Assembly (NCBI GenBank): GCA_903789615.1
Contig: CAIFEV010000007.1
Coordinates: forward strand, 1-56,712
Length of the DNA stretch: 56,712 nt
Reading direction: 5' to 3'
Source of the DNA: an uncultured Lachnospiraceae bacterium
GTDB lineage: Bacteria; Bacillota; Clostridia; Lachnospirales; Lachnospiraceae
Each line of letters starts with the position of its first letter. Position 1 is the stretch's first letter. Of the stretch, positions 16,471 through 25,072 are shown piece after piece. Under the pieces are notes generated by a model. The model searched no databases. It was given only the letters and a program-made list of their open reading frames with translations, and had not been told where the DNA came from. The position numbers were made by a program, and so were the translations under genes.

Positions 16471-17636
16471 CAGAAGGCAGGAAGTGTCCCTGGAGCTCCG
16501 GCCCCGCGCCCTGCGGCGGATGCTGCGGCGATGTGTCGCACTACGAAAAGACCCTTGCGGTCAAACTGAAAAGTGTCCGGAAGACACTCGCGGGTCTCTG
16601 TGTGCCGGAAAGAATTGTCGGCGCAGAAAAGCCGCTGTACTACCGCAACAAGGTTCACCGGGTTCTTGTGCCGGGAGAGCGCGGGCAGGTAATCTCCGGC
16701 ATCTATCAGGCGGGCACGCACCGGGTGATTCCGGTTAAGAGATGCCTTATAGAGGACGAAAAGGCGCAGGCGGTGATCGCGGACACAGTGGAACTCATCT
16801 GGAAGTTTCACTATGAAATCTATGACGAAGACACCGGGCGCGGCCTGCTGCGTCATGTGCTGGTCCGCACGGCGCACGCAAGCGGCGAGCTGATGCTGAT
16901 TCTCGTTGCTGCCTCGAACTTCCTCCCGGGGCAGAAAAGTTTTGTGCGGGAGATCCTGCGGCTTCACCCGGAGATTACGACGATCGTTCTCTCGGAGAAC
17001 CGGAAGAGGACGACATTGGTCATGGGGGACCGGGAAAAGGTCCTGTACGGGCCGGGATTCATCCGGGACAAGCTGTGCGGTCGGACGTTCCGGATTTCGG
17101 CGGGATCGTTCTATCAGATCAACTCGCCGCAGACAGAGAAATTGTACCGCGAGGCGGTGCGCATGGCCGGACTTGACGGGACGCAGACGGTGATCGACGC
17201 GTACTGCGGCATCGGGACCATCGGGCTGTGCGCGGCAGACAAGGCGGCCCTCGTGCTTGGCGCGGAGTTAAATGGCCAGGCGGCCTCGGATGCGGTCAGG
17301 AACATTCACGAGAATGACCTGAAAAATGTCCGGGTCCTGAAGGCGGACGCCGGGGATTTCCTGGAGATTCTGGCGGGCAAGCCGGAAACGCAGGCGGACA
17401 GGACGGTCCTGTTCCTCGACCCGCCGCGTTCCGGCGCGACGGAAAAATTCCTGAAATCCGCGCTGCGGCTGGCACCCGCGAAGATTGTTTATATCTCCTG
17501 CGGACCGGAGAGCCTGGCACGCGACCTGAAGCGGCTTCTGGGACGCTACCGGGTGAAGGAGGCCGAGGCCTTCGACATGTTCCCGTTCACCCGGGAACAC
17601 GTCGAGACGCTGGTGTGCCTGGAGAGAAAAAAGTGA
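16467..17636 (+). CDS. TrmA/RlmD-type RNA (uracil-5-)-methyltransferase
   Basis: A TTG overlapping the malQ stop (TTGA), with AAGGGA upstream, is the preferred start (389 residues); a GTG at 16443 is possible but lacks a ribosome site. The N-terminal Cys-rich segment 'CPWSSGPAPCGGCCGD' resembles the iron-sulphur binding site of RlmD-like enzymes. The SAM site 'DAYCGIGTIGL', 'FLDPPRSG' and the nucleophile loop 'ISCGPESLARDL' are present. It likely makes 5-methyluridine in rRNA or tRNA. Which RNA cannot be decided. Confidence 0.87.
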   Translation: MTEGRKCPWSSGPAPCGGCCGDVSHYEKTLAVKLKSVRKTLAGLCVPERIVGAEKPLYYRNKVHRVLVPGERGQVISGIYQAGTHRVIPVKRCLIEDEKAQAVIADTVELIWKFHYEIYDEDTGRGLLRHVLVRTAHASGELMLILVAASNFLPGQKSFVREILRLHPEITTIVLSENRKRTTLVMGDREKVLYGPGFIRDKLCGRTFRISAGSFYQINSPQTEKLYREAVRMAGLDGTQTVIDAYCGIGTIGLCAADKAALVLGAELNGQAASDAVRNIHENDLKNVRVLKADAGDFLEILAGKPETQADRTVLFLDPPRSGATEKFLKSALRLAPAKIVYISCGPESLARDLKRLLGRYRVKEAEAFDMFPFTREHVETLVCLERKK

Positions 17637-17640
17637 GAGA

Positions 17641-17968
17641 ACTTGCTTTTTCGATGCATTTTAGGGCCTGGATTTTCGGATGTCATCGGAGTTTTGTTTC
17701 AAACGGTTAATTGATGCCAAAATTATAGAATAAAGCAGATATCTGTCAGCGGAAAAAGAAGAGAAGAGATTTCCGATGACAGGAAGACCGAATCAGAGGG
17801 CTAATAATCAGCGGAAATGACTGAAACTTGCTTTTTTGCTGACAAGGGTACCTTGTAGCAGGTGAATTTGTCCCCGGAAAAGAGAAAGCCTTGCGGTTTC
17901 CGATGCGGGCCGGGACAGAGAGGAAGCAAGCTGTCATCGAGACCTCCTCATAACTTGCTTCCCCGATG
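17641..17968. repeat. Alternating half-site array, ~63-bp period (array 1)
   Basis: The 17637-18164 gap has no gene. It holds six units of 60-64 bp. Plus-strand half-sites (CGATG core, often TTTCCGATG) start at 17652, 17712, 17774, 17837, 17901 and 17964. Inverted half-sites (CATCG/CAGCG core) start at 17684, 17747, 17809, 17872 and 17935. Three units open with ACTTGCTT (17641, 17826, 17953). Spacers between cores differ freely. The array starts 5 bases after the methyltransferase stop. It is not CRISPR-like, since direct repeats are too short and orientation alternates. Function unknown. Confidence 0.75.
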
Positions 17969-18164
17969 CGTGCCCATACTATCCGATTGCTCTTAGCCTT
18001 ATTTTTCTCCCCGCAAAACATAATAAGCAAAATATAATCCATGGAATATCCCTCAATCCCCGTGACGACCGGAGTCTCCGGGTGGTATAAGTGAGTTGGG
18101 AGAATGCGTGACGTGATACGGAGGCCTGCCGGCAGGGCCGGCGGGAGGAAAAGAGGGAAATTCT

Positions 18165-19493
18165 ATGGATGAAAGGCAGGGTGAAACAGGCGGCGTGAAG
18201 CCGACGAAGCCCTTCCGCTACGGCGTAGGAATGTTCGGGACGTCGATCCCGGTCAACATGTTCAAGTCCTTTGCGGCGATCTACTACGTGGATCAGCTCG
18301 GGCTGAGCATGAAACAGTATTCTTTTGTTCTTTTTATCTACACATTTCTGGATGTAATCGACAATCCGGTATACGGATTTCTGTCCGACAGAACCCGGAC
18401 GCGCTGGGGCAGGCGCCGGCCATGGCTTGTCATCGGGACGCCGCTGCTGGTGCTGGCATTTGTCATGTTTTTTAATGTGCCGGGCTTTATTTCGTCGGAC
18501 CAGAACAGGCTGTTCATCTACATGCTGCTCTTGTATCTGATGACCGGCACGCTTGACTCGCTGATCAACGCGAACTACGGCGCGCTGTTTCCGGAGCTGT
18601 TTCGTTCGGACAGGGAGCGGGCCAGGACCAATGCAATCCGTCAGGCCTGTCAGCTGGTGGCCATGGTCCTCAGTATCGCGCTGACACCGATGATCACGTC
18701 GGCCATCGGATACCGCCTGACATCGCTTGTCTACGGAATTGCGGCGCTGGCCGTGATTTTGTACTGCACGTTCGGGTGCCACGAGAGCATGGAATATGAG
18801 GACGCGAAGAAACCGGACTTCTGGAAGAGCCTCGTGGACCTTGTGCGCAACGGGCGATTCTGGCTCTATGGCATTGTCGGGGCGTTTTATTCCGCAGCGA
18901 CGGCGCTTCTGCTGCAGGCGGTTTCCTTTTATGTTAAATACGCGCTGAAGCTTGCGGGCGGGCAGACAACATTGCTGCTGGCCAGCGTTTTTGCGGTGGC
19001 GCTCATCGGCATCGCCTTCTGGACTTTTGTTTCCCGCAAGGCAGGTGTGATGAGAATATGGCGCCTCGGGTTTTTGATCATGGGTGCCGCTTTTCTTCCG
19101 CTTCTGTTCACCCGGACACTGGGACAGGCAATACCGTTCGTGGCACTTGTCGGCTTCGGGTATGGTGCCTGTCTGGTCACGATGGACTGCATCGGCGCCA
19201 AGATCATCGATGACGATTACCGGAAGCATCACATCCGCCGGGAAGGAATCATGACCAGTCTGATCGGCATGCTGAACCGGCTGAACGGCCTGTACAGTTC
19301 TCTGGCATTCTTTGTGGTTTCGGAGCGCTACGGATTTGTGAACGGAGACAATCCGGGGCCTTCCCCGGATACGGCATCCCGTGTGCTGATGTGTACATTT
19401 CCGTTTCTTGCAATGGCCGTGGCTTACGTAATTTCCCATTTCCTTCATTTTACGGAGGCGGAGAATGCGGTATCTGATTCTGAACGCGGATGA
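18165..19493 (+). CDS. GPH-family (MelB-like) sugar:cation symporter
   Basis: The 442-residue protein has about 12 hydrophobic segments. The family signature after helix 2 is clear: 'DNPVYGFLSDRTRTRWGRRRPW' (Asp75, Arg76). Members import glycosides, pentosides or hexuronides with Na+ or H+. The start follows GGGAGGAAAAGAGGG. Its 3' end overlaps the deacetylase gene by 29 bases, so both are likely expressed together. The actual sugar is not known; the neighbouring ChbG-like gene suggests an N-acetylated or related sugar. Confidence 0.9.
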   Translation: MDERQGETGGVKPTKPFRYGVGMFGTSIPVNMFKSFAAIYYVDQLGLSMKQYSFVLFIYTFLDVIDNPVYGFLSDRTRTRWGRRRPWLVIGTPLLVLAFVMFFNVPGFISSDQNRLFIYMLLLYLMTGTLDSLINANYGALFPELFRSDRERARTNAIRQACQLVAMVLSIALTPMITSAIGYRLTSLVYGIAALAVILYCTFGCHESMEYEDAKKPDFWKSLVDLVRNGRFWLYGIVGAFYSAATALLLQAVSFYVKYALKLAGGQTTLLLASVFAVALIGIAFWTFVSRKAGVMRIWRLGFLIMGAAFLPLLFTRTLGQAIPFVALVGFGYGACLVTMDCIGAKIIDDDYRKHHIRREGIMTSLIGMLNRLNGLYSSLAFFVVSERYGFVNGDNPGPSPDTASRVLMCTFPFLAMAVAYVISHFLHFTEAENAVSDSERG

Positions 19494-20340
19494 CTGCGGG
19501 TACTGCCCGGAGGAGAACCGCGCAGTGCTGGAGCTGCTTGAGGCGGGGCTCATCACGTCGACGTCGCTTCTTACAGCGGCACCGGATTCGGACGCGGCGG
19601 CTAAAGCGCTCGCTGCAAAAGGATTTCCCTGCGGTATTCACCTCGCGGTCACCTGCGACAGTGACAGGCAGCGCTGGAAACCGCTCTCGAAGGCGAAATC
19701 CCTTTCGGACGCGTCAGGGCTTTTTGTGAGCGGGGACGCGCGCGTGTGCATAGCGCGCCGGGCAGACGTGCGGGAAGAGCTCGAGGCACAGCTGCAGTGG
19801 ATGCAAAGAAAGGGGCTGTCACCGGACCACGCGGATGCCCACGGCACAGCTCTCTACGGGTTAAACGGGCGCCGCTTTTTTCTGGATGTCTTTGATTTCT
19901 GTAAGATGCATCATCTGCCCTTCCGCTTTCCGCGCGGGCTGCATTTTGCAGAAGAATTCACGGGGCACAAACTTCCCGGACCGCTCCGGTTTCTCGTGAA
20001 CGGGGTGCTTCGGGAGGCAGAGAGCCGCGGGCTTCTTCTGCCGGACAACGTCTCCTCCAATCCCTGGAATGTGGAGCGCATCGGGACGCTGGAGAGTCTC
20101 CGGAACTACTACTATAAAGAGCTGGAACTGGCAGAAGACGGCGTGACCGAGATGTTCCTGCACCCTGCGTACCCGGCTCCAGAACGCGGACCGGAATGGA
20201 AAAAGCGCGAGTGGGAGCGGGAGATTCTCGAAAGCGGCTGTCTTCTTGAAAAGGCGAAACGCCTGGGCATTCAGCTGATTTCCTGGGGGCAGTTTGCTGA
20301 AATGCGCGGTTACGAGGCGCGGTGCTCGCAGGAGCATTGA
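19465..20340 (+). CDS. ChbG/HpnK (YdjC-like) carbohydrate deacetylase
   Basis: The 291-residue protein begins 'MRYLILNADDCGYCPEENRAV', the YdjC/ChbG signature, in which Asp and the later histidines ('GIHLAVT', 'DHADAHGT') bind the metal. Characterised relatives remove acetyl groups from chito-oligosaccharides or hopanoid sugars. The large overlap with the symporter gene argues for coupled expression. The substrate is inferred only as an N-acetylated sugar. Length is normal for the family. Confidence 0.85.
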   Translation: MRYLILNADDCGYCPEENRAVLELLEAGLITSTSLLTAAPDSDAAAKALAAKGFPCGIHLAVTCDSDRQRWKPLSKAKSLSDASGLFVSGDARVCIARRADVREELEAQLQWMQRKGLSPDHADAHGTALYGLNGRRFFLDVFDFCKMHHLPFRFPRGLHFAEEFTGHKLPGPLRFLVNGVLREAESRGLLLPDNVSSNPWNVERIGTLESLRNYYYKELELAEDGVTEMFLHPAYPAPERGPEWKKREWEREILESGCLLEKAKRLGIQLISWGQFAEMRGYEARCSQEH

Positions 20341-20350
20341 TTAAAAACTA

Positions 20351-20402
20351 TATACATTGTAAGACATATACATTTGACATAAAACATAATAAGCACTACG
20401 AT
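20351..20402 (+). promoter_or_regulatory. Regulator promoter with TATACATT direct repeats
   Basis: TTGACA (20374-20379) and TACGAT (20397-20402) are 17 bp apart. TATACATT occurs at 20351-20358 and again at 20367-20374, the second copy touching the -35 box. The repeats could be an operator for the GntR/LacI-type protein encoded next, but this is inference. Confidence 0.6.
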
Positions 20403-20458
20403 GGTGCCATAAACTATATGCGGCATTCCTGCGCACGATATAAGGAGAGACAGGCGTT

Positions 20459-21598
20459 ATGGCAAATGGCAAATACCTGTACAGGCAGATTTACAAGGAC
20501 ATCACGGAGCAGATCCGGAGCGGAAAGCTTGATATCGGGGCGCAGCTCCCGACGGCTTCCGAGCTGGCGAAGTCGTATGACGTCAGCATGATCACGGCCA
20601 ATGCGGCGCTGAATTCGCTGAAAGAGGACGGGTACATCGAGCGCGTGAAGGGGCACGGGAACTTCGTGCTAAGCCGGGATATTCCGGAAGAAGACGGTGA
20701 CGGGGAGCGGGAGAACGCGAATGGCGCCGGCAGCGGGACGATCGGCGTTATCATGGAGCATGTCTCCTCGTGTTTCGGTCTCGACTATCTGTATGCGCTC
20801 GACGAGGCGGCTCACAAGCGCGGATACAAGACGCTGGTGCGGTTTTCATACGGAAGCCGGCGGCGCGAGGACGAAGAGATTCTGTTCCTGAAGAAGCAGA
20901 AAGTACAGGGATTTGTCTGCATGCCGTGCCACGGGACCTATTACAACACGGAGATCCTGAGGCTGGTCCTCGAGAGAGTTCCGGTCGTTCTGTTTGACAA
21001 GCAGATGAAAGGAATTCCGGTGGCCAGCGTGCGCACGGACAATCACGGGGCCATCGGCCTGCTGGTGAGCTGGCTGGTGAGCCGCGGCAGAAAGAAAATC
21101 GGGTATGTTACGGTCGATGACGCGTACACCTCGTCAGTGCGTGCGAGAAACCGGGGATTTCGCGAGAGTATTCAGCGAAACGGTCTGGAGAAGATGCCGG
21201 AGTGCATGATTAAAACAAAATCCAAGTTCGGGATTTATTCCGACAGCTTTGACCCGGACACGGGGCGGCAGATCATGGAGTACCTGGACGCATACCCGAA
21301 AATGGACGGCATCATCTTTGAGGAATACGGGTTCCTGCGGCAGATTCCGCTTTCCAGGGGGCAGCTCTTAAAGCGGATTGACGCCTGCTGTATTGATGAA
21401 GACTATATGTCTCCCGGAAACTGCTATGTCACGCACGTGCGGCAGGATGAAAAGGCACTGGCAGAGAAGACGGCGGAAGTTCTGGTGAATCAGATTAGGG
21501 ACAATTCGCTTCCCGGCCTGACTGATTACCGCGTTCCCGGGATTCTGTGCACGGCAAAGCTGCCGGGAGACGGAAACAGCAATGAAAGAAACTCGTAA
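20459..21598 (+). CDS. GntR-type regulator with LacI-like ligand domain
   Basis: The 379-residue protein joins a GntR winged helix-turn-helix (about residues 5-72, with 'GAQLPTASELAKSYDVSMITANAALNSLKEDGYI') to a periplasmic-binding-protein-like effector domain (from about 85, 'IGVIMEHVSSCFGLDYLYALDEAAHKRGY'). This is the AraR-like design used to sense sugars. AAGGAGAG precedes the ATG. Position directly before the sugar ABC operon suggests that it controls this locus. The effector is unknown. Confidence 0.9.
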   Translation: MANGKYLYRQIYKDITEQIRSGKLDIGAQLPTASELAKSYDVSMITANAALNSLKEDGYIERVKGHGNFVLSRDIPEEDGDGERENANGAGSGTIGVIMEHVSSCFGLDYLYALDEAAHKRGYKTLVRFSYGSRRREDEEILFLKKQKVQGFVCMPCHGTYYNTEILRLVLERVPVVLFDKQMKGIPVASVRTDNHGAIGLLVSWLVSRGRKKIGYVTVDDAYTSSVRARNRGFRESIQRNGLEKMPECMIKTKSKFGIYSDSFDPDTGRQIMEYLDAYPKMDGIIFEEYGFLRQIPLSRGQLLKRIDACCIDEDYMSPGNCYVTHVRQDEKALAEKTAEVLVNQIRDNSLPGLTDYRVPGILCTAKLPGDGNSNERNS

Positions 21599-21720
21599 AA
21601 TATGTAAATAATAGTAAAAGTACGTAAAACATATCAATAGGAGTTTATTATTATCCTCTCCACATGCTATATAAAGAGTGTACTCACACAGTAAGGATTA
21701 ATTCTTGAAGGGAGAGGAAT
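21599..21720 (+). promoter_or_regulatory. Regulatory gap before the sugar ABC operon
   Basis: The AT-rich gap contains ATATGT (about 21599-21604) and ACATAT (about 21629-21634) as distant inverted arms, with three GTAAA-type direct repeats between. A TATATAAA element that may serve as a -10 box lies near 21669-21676. GGGAGAGG is the ribosome site of the binding-protein gene. No clear -35 box is seen, which would fit an activated promoter. Confidence 0.4.
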
Positions 21721-23199
21721 ATGAACAGCAAAAAATGGCTGACAATGGGAATGGCCGGCGTGCTGGCGGCCGGAGCGCTGGCGGGATGCGGCACTTCCGG
21801 GACGGGGACATCTTCGTCCGGCGAGACGGGAAGTCAGGCGGCCGGAACGACCGGAACAGCGACGACAGATGCCGCAAAGACCACAGCGAAGTCCGGGACG
21901 AAAGCCGGTGGGAGTGTTAAGATTCTGGCATCTGTAACCGGCGGCAAGGACGAGGAGGAGATGAAGCTTTTTGAACAGGCTCTCTCCGAGGCGACCGGCC
22001 TGGATGTGACAATCGACAAGCCGGCATCGGACTACGACAAGGTTCTGATGCAGAAACTGGGGGCCGGAAGTGATTATGATCTGGTTTATGTAAATGCACC
22101 GCAGTATGCGAGCCTGGCAGACCAGGGGGCTCTGCTTGACATCACTTCGTATGTGAAGAATTCCGACATTCTCACAAACAACATTGATCCGCAGGAGTGG
22201 GCGGACATCACGATTGACGGCAAAGTGTACGCGGGCTTCAACAAGAAGGAAGTTCACCGCGTCGTTGCGATCAACAACACACTCATGAAAAAGGCCGGTC
22301 TCGACTACAAGACGGTTGAGCCCACCTTTGACGGATATTACAACATGCTGAAGACACTTAAAAACGCCAGCAGTGATCCGGAATTCTACCCGATTAATGC
22401 GGTAATGTCCGATGCATGGGATCTGCAGCCGTACTTCGCGGCCGTGGGCGCAAAGGAAGGTGTGGTTCTGGACGAGAACGGAAAGAAGTATGCTCCGTAC
22501 GCGGAGGACTCGGCGGCACCGGTATGGGAGTGGTTCAAGAAGCTCTATGATGACGGACTGCTAGATCCGGCCTCCTTCGTGGACAAGACCAAGGATATGC
22601 GCGCGAAGATGGAGGCGTCTTCCCAGAAAACGGCTGTGACGGCGGACTGGGCAGCCTGGGTCGGCCTGCACAATTCCACGGCTGCGGCCGCCGGCGTCTC
22701 GACCGATGACTACGAGATCGTGTCACTCCCAGGCCTTCAGACTCCGGACGGAAAGTACATGCTCGGCAAAGGGTCGGCCAGCCTCTTTGCGGTTCCGGCC
22801 AACGCGAAAAATGTCGAAGGTGCCATCAAAGTTCTCGAGTATTTCGCGACGCAGGAGGGTGGCGAACTTCTTTCCACCGGTATCAAAGACCATGATTACA
22901 CCGGTACGGATGGAAACTACACGCTGACGGACATCGGCGCGACGCACGGAAACGACCACGGTGCCCCGTTCCCGATTTATAAGGATTACAAGCCGCTGTT
23001 CCCGTATGCGGCGGGAGTAGAAGAAGCCATGAGCTACGCGAAATACGCTTCGATCGACATGATCATCCCGAATGAGTCCGACTACAAGGAAATCGTCGGA
23101 AAGTGGGGAATCCGCATCATCAAGGGCGAGGTTTTCACAAGCGAAGGGCTGCAGAGCATGCGCGACGAGCTGGTTGAGCGCGGCGTGACAGAGAGGTAA
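21721..23199 (+). CDS. Extracellular sugar-binding lipoprotein (family 1 SBP)
   Basis: The 492-residue protein has a lipoprotein signal ending in LAGC (Cys23), then a Ser/Thr/Gly-rich linker to about residue 60. The binding fold follows ('VKILASVTGGKDEEEMKLFEQALSEATGLDVTIDKPASDYDKVLMQKLGAG'). It should deliver a carbohydrate, probably an oligosaccharide, to the two permeases encoded next. No ABC ATPase gene is present; such systems usually borrow a shared MsmK-like ATPase. A terminator-like hairpin follows, typical for keeping the binding protein in excess. Confidence 0.92.
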   Translation: MNSKKWLTMGMAGVLAAGALAGCGTSGTGTSSSGETGSQAAGTTGTATTDAAKTTAKSGTKAGGSVKILASVTGGKDEEEMKLFEQALSEATGLDVTIDKPASDYDKVLMQKLGAGSDYDLVYVNAPQYASLADQGALLDITSYVKNSDILTNNIDPQEWADITIDGKVYAGFNKKEVHRVVAINNTLMKKAGLDYKTVEPTFDGYYNMLKTLKNASSDPEFYPINAVMSDAWDLQPYFAAVGAKEGVVLDENGKKYAPYAEDSAAPVWEWFKKLYDDGLLDPASFVDKTKDMRAKMEASSQKTAVTADWAAWVGLHNSTAAAAGVSTDDYEIVSLPGLQTPDGKYMLGKGSASLFAVPANAKNVEGAIKVLEYFATQEGGELLSTGIKDHDYTGTDGNYTLTDIGATHGNDHGAPFPIYKDYKPLFPYAAGVEEAMSYAKYASIDMIIPNESDYKEIVGKWGIRIIKGEVFTSEGLQSMRDELVERGVTER

Positions 23200-23213
23200 A
23201 TACCCAGGATTTC

Positions 23214-23256
23214 CTCCCGGGCGCGCAGGAGCTGAAGCGGCGTCCGGGAGTTTTTT
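23214..23256 (+). terminator. Attenuating terminator between SBP and permease genes
   Basis: CTCCCGG (23214-23220) pairs with CCGGGAG (23244-23250) and six T residues follow. It probably lets most transcripts stop after the binding-protein gene. Confidence 0.8.
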
Positions 23257-23277
23257 CTTTATAAGGACTCAGGAAAT

Positions 23278-24186
23278 ATGAATAAAGATAAAAAGAACCT
23301 TTGGAGAAAAATGAAGCGCTTCCGGAGCATCTATCTTCTTATGCTTCCGGTGCTGATTTACTTTGTCGTGTTCTCCTATTATCCGCTGATTCTCGGTATC
23401 GTGAAGAGCTTTCAGGAAGTGAAGCTGCTGGGAAATTCCGAATTTGTCGGCCTTGAAAACTATAAGACGGTCTTCACGAATTCCCAGTATCATCAGGCAT
23501 TCATCAACAGCCTGATCGTAGGCGGCGGGACATTTGTATTCCAGTTTGTCTGGGGACTTGTGGTCGCACTGGTCCTTAACGAGATCCGGGTGAAGATCCT
23601 GCGCTCGGCTTTTCAGACGGTCACTTTTATCCCATATCTTCTCTCATGGTCTGTTGTCGGCGGCCTCTGGATCACAATTCTCTCGCCGACCGGCATGGTA
23701 AATGGCTTTTTGCGGCTGTTTGAGGGCGCGTCGTACACGCCGGTCGCGTTCATGGCGGAGGCGCACTACGCACGGGGAATTATGATTTTCACGGGTGCCT
23801 GGAAGGGCGCCGGGTATTTTGCAGCGCTGTTCATGGCGTCGATCGTATCCATCGACGGTTCTCTCTATGAAGCGGCCAGAATCGACGGTGCCTCCCGGAT
23901 TCAGCAGATCCGGTACATCACCGTTCCGGTAATCGTGCCGACGATGAAGGTCGTGGCGGTACTCAGCGTGATGGGAATTCTGCGGAACTTCGACCAGATA
24001 TTTGTCATGATGAATGCGACGATCAGCGACAAGGTCAAGAACCTGCTGTACCTGATCTATGAGCAGGGAATTCTGAAATTCAATGTCGGGGAGGCGACCG
24101 CAGCGGCGACAGTGGTCCTGGTGGCGACGCTGCTGATCACACAGGCGGTCAGAAAACTGCTGCACTACGACGCGATCTATGAATGA
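23278..24186 (+). CDS. Sugar ABC transporter permease (LplB/UgpA type)
   Basis: The 302-residue protein has six hydrophobic segments and the EAA loop 'EAARIDGASRIQQIRYITVPVI' near residues 199-220 that docks the ATPase. It is the first of two permeases, and the next gene begins 14 bases after its stop behind AGGAGG. The pairing and order (binding protein, permease, permease) are typical of CUT1 carbohydrate importers. Confidence 0.93.
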   Translation: MNKDKKNLWRKMKRFRSIYLLMLPVLIYFVVFSYYPLILGIVKSFQEVKLLGNSEFVGLENYKTVFTNSQYHQAFINSLIVGGGTFVFQFVWGLVVALVLNEIRVKILRSAFQTVTFIPYLLSWSVVGGLWITILSPTGMVNGFLRLFEGASYTPVAFMAEAHYARGIMIFTGAWKGAGYFAALFMASIVSIDGSLYEAARIDGASRIQQIRYITVPVIVPTMKVVAVLSVMGILRNFDQIFVMMNATISDKVKNLLYLIYEQGILKFNVGEATAAATVVLVATLLITQAVRKLLHYDAIYE

Positions 24187-24200
24187 GGAGGCGGAGAGTT

Positions 24201-25070
24201 ATGAAAAAACGCGGAAAGCTCAGCAACAATCTGAAAGGCGGCTGGGCATTGCTCTTTATTGTTCTCGCGCTCATTACGGCCGTGACTATGTTCCTTCCCA
24301 TGTGGGAGGTGATTGTCGTCGGAACAAGCAGCACGCTGGATTCTTCCAGCGCGGGACTGAAGCTGTGGTGGCATGAATTCAGCCTGGAAGGGTTTGAGTA
24401 TGTATTCAAAGTCACGAAGCTTGCGAAGCCGTTCATAAATTCCCTGTTCGTCACGACGGTCGGCACCATCATTCAGGTGTTTCTTGCCGCGCTGGCCGGG
24501 TATGTCCTGATCCAGAAGGAACTGCCGTTTCGGAATGCGATTTCTTCCTTTATCATGCTGACGATGATGGTGCCCGGCGACCTGACGCTCATCTCGGTGT
24601 ATCAGCTCAACAAACAGCTCCATCTCCTGAATTCGTATCAGGGACTGATTTTAAACGGCCTGATTTCCGGCTTCAGCATCATGATGATGCGCAATTATTT
24701 TCAGACGGTTCCGTACACGCTGGAAGAGGCGGCCCGAATCGACGGATCCGGAGAACTGGGGATTTTTGCGCGGATATACATGCCGATTTCACTGCCGGGG
24801 CTCGCGACTGTATTTTTTATGGAGTATGTGGCGCGCTGGAATTCCATCATGCTTCCGGCGACGCTGGTCACCGATGAAAGTCTGTACACGCTCCCGGTTA
24901 TGCTGAAGGCGATGATCATGAGCACGGAGTCGACGTCGGGGGCATCGGTTGCGCCGGACAACGCGATCATGGCGGCTATCATTATAACGACCGTTCCGCT
25001 GCTGCTTATCTATGTGTTCGCGCAGAAGTTCCTGTTAAACGGCATCAGCATGGGCGCAGTAAAGGAGTGA
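24201..25070 (+). CDS. Sugar ABC transporter permease (LplC/UgpE type)
   Basis: The 289-residue protein starts at the ATG 9 bases after AGGAGG; an ATG at 24183 that overlaps the previous stop is less likely. Six membrane segments and the EAA loop 'EEAARIDGSGELGIFARIYMPISLPG' are present. It is the second half of the CUT1 channel. Only three bases separate its stop from the PHP protein start codon. Confidence 0.92.
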   Translation: MKKRGKLSNNLKGGWALLFIVLALITAVTMFLPMWEVIVVGTSSTLDSSSAGLKLWWHEFSLEGFEYVFKVTKLAKPFINSLFVTTVGTIIQVFLAALAGYVLIQKELPFRNAISSFIMLTMMVPGDLTLISVYQLNKQLHLLNSYQGLILNGLISGFSIMMMRNYFQTVPYTLEEAARIDGSGELGIFARIYMPISLPGLATVFFMEYVARWNSIMLPATLVTDESLYTLPVMLKAMIMSTESTSGASVAPDNAIMAAIIITTVPLLLIYVFAQKFLLNGISMGAVKE

Positions 25071-25072
25071 GT

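Noticed and set aside
17641-17968. CRISPR array
   Set aside because: Repeats are 5-11 bp, degenerate and alternate in orientation; no cas genes are near.
17637-18164. tRNA or small RNA gene
   Set aside because: No cloverleaf or T-loop consensus could be found by eye; the only structure is the periodic array.
17979-19556. 525-codon minus-strand open frame over the symporter gene
   Set aside because: It is a shadow of the GPH symporter and deacetylase genes; its protein is low-complexity, Arg/His/Gln-rich and matches no fold.
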